From assembly GCF_038502225.1 (NCBI RefSeq), contig NC_091369.1:19131731-19195730 (forward strand): a DNA stretch of 64,000 nucleotides, written 5' to 3'. Numbering within the stretch: the first letter of the stretch is position 1; each line of letters opens with the position of its first letter. This DNA comes from Cherax quadricarinatus (Eukaryota > Arthropoda > Malacostraca > Decapoda > Parastacidae). This document shows, one piece after another, positions 56,598-64,000 of the stretch. Under the pieces are notes generated by a model, which was not told where the DNA came from, ran no database searches, and saw only the letters and a list, made by a program, of their open reading frames with translations. A program made the translations under genes and the position numbers.

Positions 56598-59500
56598 ATG
56601 ACATTGAACATTAATGGATTGAGATCAGAGAGAAAGTGTGTATGGTTTAGTGAATATTTGGTGCGTAATAGTGTTGATGTGGTGTTCGTGCAGGAACACA
56701 ACTACAGACCAGGCTATGAGTTGAAGGTGAATGGGTATAATGTGTATGTGGAGCATGCGAAAAGGTTGAAAGGAGGAGTTGCCATCCTGGTAAGGGAAAC
56801 TAGCCCGTTCATAGTGAGGCATTGTGAGGGTGGGGAGGGGAGGGTGATTCGTGTAGATGGGTGGTGAGGTAGGATACAGATGAGTTTGGTGTGTGTGTAT
56901 GGTCCGGCAGAGGGAGATGTGAGTATTAAGAATAAATTTGTGAAGGATGTCCTAGTATATTATTTGCGTGCTTTGCCGGGTGTAGCTGTAATTGGTGGTG
57001 ATTGGAATTGTGTGATAAGGCGTAAGGATGTGGAACCTAGAGGAGCAGGGTATTGTTCGGGGATTTTGGGGGAATTATTAAAAGGGGTGGGGTTGTAGAA
57101 CATACTTTTGTTAGACATGGATATGCGGCTAGACTGGATCGCTTGTACGTGCTCCGAACAGTAATAGTGAGCAGAGTGCGTGTGGTGGACGCGGTTTTTT
57201 CGGATCACAGAGGAGTAATGGTGGACCTAGAATTGGAGGGATTGCCTAGAAGGGGTCAAGGTTATTGGAAGTTAAATGTGAAGCTTTTGCAGGGTGAGGA
57301 ATGTTGTCAGTCTTTTGCGCAATTGTGAGAACGGTTGGTGGATGAGGCGCCGGGGGATGATGAACTGGTAAATTGGCGGGATTCAGTGGCTAAAAATCGA
57401 ATCAGAGAATATTATATTTGTCGTGGGAGGGAATATAATCGGTTAAAGTATGGGTTTCAAAGATATCTTGAAGGGCAGCTGCATGACTGTTATGCGCGAG
57501 GAGGAGCAAGCTATCCAGTGCAGGACATTGAGGGTTTAAAGGAGAGTATTAGGGTATTGCAAAACGAGCGTTTTGATGGTGTGCGAATTATGGGAGAATT
57601 GGAAGAAGTGCTATGGGGTGATCGGCCGTTGGCTTGCGTGTTATGAGGCCAGAGAAAGAGGAGAGTGACGAAGGAGATGATGGGGTTAAATGTACATGTA
57701 GGGATGGAAGGGTATAGAGCGGGTCAAGCATTGGTAACGACAGAGGGTATGAGTGGATATGTAGATGCTTGGTTTAAGTCATATACGCAAAGTGTGGGCA
57801 TCCATGAAGTGGCATTGGGGGAAATGGGAGAGTATGTGCAGTGTGAGCTTGATGGTCAAGATCGGGTGGCATTAGGTGGGCCGATTACGGAATGTGAGAT
57901 TTGGCAGGCGTTGTCAGGAGTGAGCTTGGGAAAGGCGCCGGGTATAGATAGACTGCCAAATGATTTCTACGTAAAGAATTGGGGGGTTCTGAGGTTTTTT
58001 TTAGTAAGGCTGTTTAACATACTTAAGGTGGCTTAGGTAATGGGAGAGCAGCAACGGACGGCCGTTGTGGTGTTGGTACCGAAAGGGGAGCAGTCAACGG
58101 TAATGGATTATCGGGCACTTTCGCTTATGTGTGGAGATTATAAGTTGTTTGCGAGAATATTAGGGAACAGAATCAAGAGGGTAATAGGCAAGGTAATTGA
58201 TAGGGGGCAATATGGGGTGCCAGGAAGGTCGATGTATGAAGGGCATGGCATGATTCGAGAATTTATAGAGAAACGGGGGGAGTTGGCGTTAGATTGGAAG
58301 GCTGCTTATGATAGTGTGGAAAGAGAAGCGTTATTGAGGTTCATGCGTTGGCAAGGTTTTGGGGAAGAAATAATATCTTGGGCAAAATTATTGTATCAGG
58401 GGGCGTCGATGAGGGTTTAGGTTAACGGGAGGCTAGGAGTTAAAATACAGATGCGACGGGGACTGCGCCAAGGCTGCCCATTATCACAAATATTGTTTGC
58501 GTGTATACAGGATCCATTTTATAGGGCCATTCGGAGGTGTGTTGCGGGAGGTGGGGAGGGTACTGACCGGGAGGAGGGGGGGCTGGTATCGTAGGTTATG
58601 TGGATGACACGACTGTTTTGGTGAGAGGTAACAGGGACTTGCTTAGGGTGGGTAAGGTGGTGGATGTGTTTGGGGAGGCTTCAGGGATGAAAATTAATGT
58701 TGAGAAGACTAAGTTTTTAGACCTAAGGGATAGTACAAATGGGGATGAGGTGGTAGGGGGTGGGTGGAAGGTGGTGGATCAACTAATGATATGTGGGATA
58801 ATTTATGTGAGAAATACACGGGTGGCTCAATAGGTGAATTCGGTGCGAATAGTGGATGGAGTATTGAAAAGACTTGGTGGTTTGAGGGCGGCACAACTAA
58901 CGCTGCATCAAAGAGTAATAGTGACGAACGTGCTATTGTACAGCAAGTTATGGCATGTCGTTGTCATGTACCCGCTGATGAGACGTGAGGTGAAACGTTT
59001 ACAACATGGGGTTTTTAGGTTTATATGGGGATCGGGCTGTGAATGTTTAAGTAGAGCGGTGTTAACACTTCCGGTCAGTCGGGGAGGGCTGGGACTTTTA
59101 CCTCTGGAAAAAAGGATGATGAGCGTGTACCTAAAACAAAGTTATGTAAGGGAGGGGGGCGGGAGGGGAGGTGGACTTGTGAGAGTACATAAGGATATGC
59201 AACGGTGGTGGTGGGGTAGGAATTTAATAGTTGGTGAGGCCATGTTGAGGTTATTAATGACAGTGAGGGATCCGTCGTGTGTTAAATTGCGGGTGCTCGA
59301 AGGAGTGGAAGGTAGGTCAGTGGTGGCTGCTGTTGAAGGGGCATACCCTATGTATGCGTGGAACGAAATATGGATGCGTCTAAAACAATTATGTGTAAAA
59401 CCAGGTGTTCGGGAGGTAATGTTTAGATTTTTACATGGGATTTTGCCGTCTGGGGTTGTCCTATTCAATAGGAGGATAAGGGAGGGAGGGGAATGTAGAG

Positions 59501-59881
59501 GGTGTGGAAGCATGGAGACAATTTTTCATGCTGTATATTTTTGTGACTGTATAGAAGTTGTGCAGGTCTGGTTAGGAAAGGTGTTTGTTTAGGTTAGTGG
59601 GTGGGGGAGGATTGCAGGTGTTGCGGGCTTTAAGTTTGGATATAGTAGGTGGGGCGAGTAAGATCGTGGAGAATGCAGTGGCGTATTTGGTCACGGATTT
59701 TATATATACGTCATGGGCCATGAGGGAGGTGGGCGTGGATGAAAGGATAAAGGTGTTAGCTGCGACATTTTAAAGAACTAAGTGTCGTAATAGGGAAATT
59801 TATGGAGGGAGTTAGGAGAATGCTTTTACTGAGGGCTATCGGAGTTTTAGGTTGAGGGATTTATGGGATTTACGTGCAATG
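56598..59881 (+). pseudogene. TxC ORF2: endonuclease and reverse transcriptase
   Basis: Endonuclease: MTLNINGLRSERKCVWF, VVFVQEHNYRPGYELKVNG, AVIGGDWNCVIRRKDVEPRG and, after a shift near 57090, AVFSDHRGVMVDL. RT: LGKAPGIDRLPNDFYVKNWG near 57930, YRALSLMCGDYKLFARILGN near 58110, LDWKAAYDSVEREALL near 58290, GLRQGCPLSQILFACIQDPF near 58460, and VDDTTVLVRGN near 58605, where GY and VDD fall in different frames. The C-terminus has CRGCGSMETIFHAVYF near 59495 and EGYRSFRLRDLWDL near 59840. Stops at 56865, 57328, 57646, 58034, 58420 and 58833, plus shifts, show old decay. Confidence 0.85.
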
Positions 59882-59884
59882 TAA

Positions 59885-60988
59885 GGGGTCGCGGCGGGCT
59901 GGCTTCCCGATAAGGACAGTGTGAAAGGGTTTAGTGTGGAAGAGAATGAATATAGTACTGAGACATAAGTGCCTTTGACTGTGTGATGAGCGGGTTGTGT
60001 GTTGTGAACGATACAAGTTCTTCAATTTAATTATTAATTATGTAATTGACAAAGGACGACAGATGTCGTAATGTGATGGAATATTATATATCTGAAACAA
60101 AATTATTGGTATGTGTGTAATGAAATGACAATGTGGGTGCACTGTGTGAATGCGAAATATATATATACACATGAAGTATTGCGTGTGGTAGGAAGGCTTC
60201 AGTATTTATCGACGTGTGAAGGTCATGCACTGTTATGTTTTGTGCTAACAGACTTACATCTTAGTAGTGGTTTTAATGATATGGGCGAAATATTTTTAGA
60301 AAGCTTGACTTATCCTGTTTTCTTATTACATATTGTTTTTTCATGGGAGCTCTATAGAGCCCGTAGGTTTAGGTTACCGTTGAGTTGATATATATTATAG
60401 GGTAATTGATGGATGACATAGGATTAGGTTTTTGTAGTTTCACTGGTTGTGTTGTAAAGTGTATGTAACATATGTATATATTTATACCTTCCTGGAGAAG
60501 GTGATATGTTTGGGTGTTTAGTAGATATACGTTGTACATGAATCATGTAGAATTGAATTTTATATTATATCAATACATTGAGTGATACTGAACGTATCAT
60601 GTTGTTCAATATGGAATAATGAAAGTATTTCATACAATATACAGTTACATATAAAGATTGTTACGTGTCAGGTGGCTTGACACGCAAAAAGGAAGGGGGT
60701 AGTGTTTTCAGAATGTAAGATGTACATTCCGTGGCAGGATGTACAATCAGGAATTAGATGTACTTGCCAAGGAGTCTTTAGGTTAGATTTAGTGTTCCAG
60801 ACATAATGTCATTACTTCAAGGATTGGAATGGTCATTGTTTACTGTACAGATTTGTGTATTTCAGATGTAATATGTTAATTGGAAAGTACATGTATTATG
60901 CAGAATTTTTCACCACTGTTTTCACTATGTAATTTGTCGTTTACTTTTATGTACTATGTATGTCTTTTTAAATAAAATATAAAAAAAA
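59885..60988 (+). other. TxC 3' UTR
   Basis: No gene is seen. AT-rich, with the AAATAAAATAT signal at 60970-60980 and a 10-base A-run. The small open frame at 60113-60388 has no recognisable domain. Confidence 0.6.
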
Positions 60989-60997
60989 AATTATCAT

Positions 60998-61382
60998 CAG
61001 TGGTATTATCAATCACAAGTGGTTTCTTACATATACCAGCATGAAGGAAATCATTCCCTATCAACAAGTCCACTGACCTGATGGGAAATACGCCACTGGA
61101 TATACTCACTGAAATATAACCAGTATAACAGCTTGTTTCAATGTAAACTTTGTGCAGAGGTACTTTTATAACAGCCCCACCATAGGCTTCTAACGATACA
61201 TCTATCTTGCAATAGGTATTACCAGTTATGGGCAGTACATCTTCTCTTAATAACGTGAGATAACTGCCAGTCTCTGAAAGTAATTATCTCAGATGTGATT
61301 CATCAAGTCCTACTTTACCTCTCGATAAGTAAGGACTCATTGCCGAACGAATCTTTTCGTCAGATACACTTTCTGATGCTAG
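60998..61382 (-). pseudogene. LTR element protease-like region
   Basis: Follows the gag knuckle. It reads YLSRGKVGLDESHLR, then SETGSYLTLLREDVLPITGN, and RSVDLLIGNDFLHAGI, the last resembling the LLIGNDL strand of retroviral-type aspartic proteases. The catalytic Asp-Ser/Thr-Gly is not clearly visible; SETGS may be its decayed form. A stop precedes LLSETG. At 60998 it is cut by TxC and continues at 55133 in the same frame (DNTTDDN to YAIEACREK). Confidence 0.55.
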
Positions 61383-62789
61383 TCATCTATTCTGAGTAAT
61401 ATTATCTAAAACAGTAGGATCAGAGATATTACTAGGATTTTGGTGCCTTTGTTGCATGGAAAAGGATACGACTTGTTTGGGGGCACCAGCCGCACGACCG
61501 TCTCTCGTATCTCTTTCTAACTTATAGCAATACTCTCTAGCATGTCCTTTTCTGTTACAATAGGTACATTTAACTTTCTTCCTCTCGATATCAGACTTCT
61601 GTCTTACCACAGAGACAGATTCAGGATTGTGAGTTTTCCTGTTAAAGGTACGAGAAGTTACAGTAGCAGGTACATCAGGCTGGCACTGAGCAGCTGATTT
61701 AGGTTGCCAACTTCTAGGACAATTTTTAGTTACCTTGTTTCACTGTGTTTTAGTACGTACAAGTTTGTAAGAAATCTCTTTTTTTCTCACGAGCAAACTC
61801 TACACAAGTTGGATCTTGTCGTCGTTGTAACGTACGAAATGAACGTTGATAACTTATGGGTAACAAGTTGTATGTCTGTAGAATAGTTTGCTTGACAGCA
61901 TCATAACTAATGTACTTAGCAAATGGTAAAGCAGCAGTACAAGTTTGAGCTCTTCCTGTCAAAGCTGTGTGCAGCAAGGTAGCACAGTGCTTACGTGGCC
62001 AGTTCATAACATGTGCCTGGTTCTCAAACACATCAAAATAGGTGTCTAAGTCACTTTAAAAAAACTTAGGAACCATTGAGGCAGCTTTCTGCACATTAAA
62101 TGTGTCCTGTGTTGTACTAACAGGTTTATCAACTTTGTCAGATCTATCAGTCTGTTGTCTTCCAAGACGAACATTTTCTCTCTGGAAATCTTCTTCGTTC
62201 AATTTCCTCTGTGCCTCTATTTGTGCAGTCTGCAACATAATGAGGCGTTCCATCCTCTCGAATTGTTCCTCAGAGATAGGGCCAGTGGGTAATGGAGAAT
62301 TGGGGAAATTAACGAATGAGTCTGGACGGTCCTTAGGTCAGACACCTTGTCCAGCCATCCCTAGAGAGTCTAGATCTGGTCTAGGATAAGTAGATATAGG
62401 TGTAGCATACACAGTACTAGTATGAGGCTGAGTCATACTACCAGCTACACTCTGTACTATTGTGTTAGGTGAGAAGGTGTGAGCGAGAATGGAGCTACAT
62501 TAGGCTCAGACACTTCTGCCATAATTGCTCTCTCTGCTACATCATCAAATAGAGTCATACTTCCTAAAAGAGACACTATGCTCTCTGTATCTGAATCATA
62601 ATCAGACATCTCTACATGAGCAGGAAACAATATATCTTTAATTAATGCTCTGACAGTTTCAGCAGTGTAATTCCTGTTATACGTCACACCGAGATACTTG
62701 GCTACTTGCCAACACGTCTGAAGTTTTAATGTACTTAACTCAGACAAAGTCAGAGTATCAATTAACTGTTTCACTTTGACATACATCAC
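61383..62789 (-). pseudogene. LTR element gag: SCAN-like capsid and CCHC knuckle
   Basis: Starts MMYVKVKQLIDTLTLSEL at 62789. An N-terminal helical region leads to a stop-containing linker, then a Gln/Arg-rich coiled segment (MERLIMLQTAQIEAQRKLNE), then the capsid: VPKFF, SDLDTYFDVFENQAHVMNWP and ILQTYNLLPISYQRSFRTL followed by CVEFAREKKRDFL. That last block, Tyr-Leu-Pro-x-x-Tyr-x-x-x-Phe then FAREK, resembles the Gmr1-type capsid from which SCAN domains derive. The nucleocapsid has CTYCNRKGHAREYC (CCHC). Frames shift around 61750 and stops occur at 62053 and 62457. It would assemble the particle and package RNA if intact. Confidence 0.7.
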
Positions 62790-63055
62790 GAAAGTAAGTG
62801 CACTACGAGAGAGTGATTATGGGAAACTATAATCCTAATAGGAATTTTAGTGTTGGTTGTCATAGAGCTAGAGCTCATAAACAGTATTTCCATCTCCTTG
62901 GATTAAGAGACTCAGTCAGGTACATACATCAACATATTATGTTGTACAAGACAAAACTCAAAGTCTTCAGATTAGGAAAGAACTCAAAGTGTTTGACCAT
63001 AGAGTTACTAGTATGTCAAACTGGACAATCTCTCCAACACCTTGGATCAAGAGCC

Positions 63056-63075
63056 TCCCAGACAGGCTCCCCATT
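63056..63075 (-). promoter_or_regulatory. Candidate primer-binding site
   Basis: Directly inside the 5' LTR on the minus strand, after AA, the sequence is TGGGGAGCCTGTCTGGGAGG. It begins TGG, as required to pair with the CCA end of a tRNA. I cannot name the tRNA with confidence; a proline-type site is only a loose fit. Confidence 0.4.
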
Positions 63076-64000
63076 TGTTACAAAAAATGCGATATCTAAT
63101 AAGCATAGAGATCTCCAGTGAATACTAGAAAGGACTGCCCTTCTAACATCCAGCCTGTTACTGGGTTTTTGTAACAAGTAGTCAGTATCCTGGTCCAATT
63201 ATCCATTAGAATTCAATAAGATTCAGTAGTGCTTCAGGATTGCAATTGGTAGGCTACTAACAAAAGAAATTAAAATTTAATAAGTTTATTAATAACAAAA
63301 TTGTCTAGGCATATATTATCAAAGTAAATTACAGTAATCAATTGAATATAATATAGGATACAAGTTCCTACACTTCTCTCGTGTACAGTAGTATAGAGCT
63401 GAAGGCTCATATCACATCTTCATGGCTTTTAAGTACCATCTGGTACATTGTTAACATTTAATAACATAATACAAATATATACAAGTAAGTTTGTGTGTAT
63501 GTGTGTAAGTGCTCTAAGTAGTTCGCTATGTGTGAAGACTTGACTAGATTTAGCCAGTGACTGACTAAAAGTCCTCACATAAACTAACTTCTTGACCAAC
63601 CTGGCAATCAGAACAGCTTGCTTGAACAATAAAACGACTGATAAGCCGAACAACAATATAACAAGCAACAGCGACACAATCAGGAACAAGGAGATAATAT
63701 AATGACACTGAGTAGAGACCATCGGCAAATCCTCCACAAAAGTCACAAAACTCCCATTCTACTGAATCTTTCAACATTAGAAATATCCCTGACTGTGACA
63801 GTGCACAGATACCAGTATAAATTAGGTCAGAAGCTACAGCTCAGGACCTGAGTTTCTCAGAGTGTCTATGTGACACACAACCTCAGTACAATGTCGAAAA
63901 TCACTAAGTCTAGGCAATGCTCTGTGAACAGATTTACACAGAACCAACAATAAGAGAGCGAATGAGACGATCTTCCAACAAGAGCCAGTAAGGAAGACAC
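63076..64000 (-). repeat. 5' LTR, partial (runs off the window)
   Basis: Direct repeat of 51809-52724. It would drive transcription of the element leftwards. About 370 bp should lie beyond the right edge if it has the same length as the other LTR. Confidence 0.85.

Larger units (their letters stand above)
55134..60988 (+). mobile_element. TxC: Tx1/L1-like LINE inside the LTR element
   Basis: Inserted between the protease and integrase parts of the LTR element. The shared target sequence is AATTATCAT (55125-55133 and 60989-60997), extending to 13 bp with one mismatch. The 5' region has the ATTCGCTGCCTGACCATGG block at 55161 like TxA, but with about 23 extra bases before it and an internal partial duplication (GCCTGACCA-GGTAGAGTGC twice). 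ORF1, ORF2 and a 1.1-kb 3' UTR follow, ending AAATAAAATATAA plus poly(A). Removing it rejoins the LTR element's frame. It has more lesions than TxA or TxB. Confidence 0.85.
51809..64000 (-). mobile_element. Gmr1-like Ty3/gypsy LTR retrotransposon (continues beyond the window)
   Basis: Two direct repeats bound it: the 3' LTR at 51809-53099 and the 5' LTR from 63076 past the right edge. Reading leftwards: primer-binding-like site, gag with a SCAN-like capsid and CCHC knuckle, protease region, integrase zinc-binding domain fused to RNase H, then a purine-rich tract and the 3' LTR. TxC (55134-60988) and a SINE-like unit (53455-53635) are inserted in it. It sits in the RT of CR1-E2. The first 107 LTR bases differ at five positions by my count, so it is not very young. 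The integrase-first order and capsid type suggest the Gmr1-like lineage. Confidence 0.75.

Noticed and set aside
31938..60988. Site-specific insertion of the Tx1-like family
   Set aside because: Some Tx1 relatives are target-specific, but the three target duplications here (ATAGTCGTAGTG, TTGAATGGAAGT, AATTATCAT) share no motif and lie in unrelated sequences.

Overview
The window is eukaryotic and consists almost entirely of transposable elements, with a possible fragment of one host gene. The repeats suggest an arthropod, most likely a decapod crustacean: CR1-type LINEs with cysteine/histidine zinc-finger ORF1s, Penelope-like elements carrying hammerhead-type motifs, long (AC)n microsatellites, tRNA-derived SINEs with an ATCTT tail, and a SINE-like unit ending in TTAGG. 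The species is inferred from repeat style. Nearly every protein-coding stretch is broken by stops or frameshifts.

1-8.9 kb: an esterase-bearing CR1-type LINE (CR1-E1, minus, cut by the left edge); a zinc-finger CR1-type LINE (CR1-Z1, plus); remnants with Penelope-type hammerhead motifs; a 3' LINE fragment; and, on the minus strand at 8.36 kb, an exon coding for the first membrane helix of an SLC17/sialin-type transporter.

8.9-31.1 kb: seven copies of one LINE family (AC-LINE, plus strand), head to tail. Each starts and ends in an (AC)n tract, so the block looks like one ancestral AC microsatellite invaded repeatedly. It also holds a tRNA-derived SINE, a 740-bp composite insertion with three tRNA-like segments and a 13-bp target duplication, and three tandem 556-bp units followed by 67 A. 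Just beyond it, at 31.16-31.20 kb on the minus strand, is a candidate first coding exon whose splice phase matches the SLC17 exon at 8.36 kb. If that pairing is right, the array fills a 22.8-kb intron.

31.7-64 kb: a nested stack. A second esterase-type LINE copy (CR1-E2, plus) is split by Tx1-like LINE TxA (31938-44103, 12-bp TSD), by Tx1-like LINE TxB (44740-50791, minus, 12-bp TSD), and then by an LTR retrotransposon (51809 to beyond the right edge, minus). The LTR element carries a third Tx1-like copy, TxC (about 55134-60988), and a 181-bp SINE-like unit with a 14-bp TSD. TxA's 3' UTR holds about 100 copies of a 35-bp minisatellite, interrupted by a head-to-head pair of Penelope-like copies; one of these holds a 178-bp insertion that is mostly a 144-bp palindrome. 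The LTR element places an integrase zinc-binding domain before RNase H, which fits the Gmr1-like branch of Ty3/gypsy.

Nothing here works as an operon. The relationships are stratigraphic: insertion, truncation, self-insertion and local tandem expansion.
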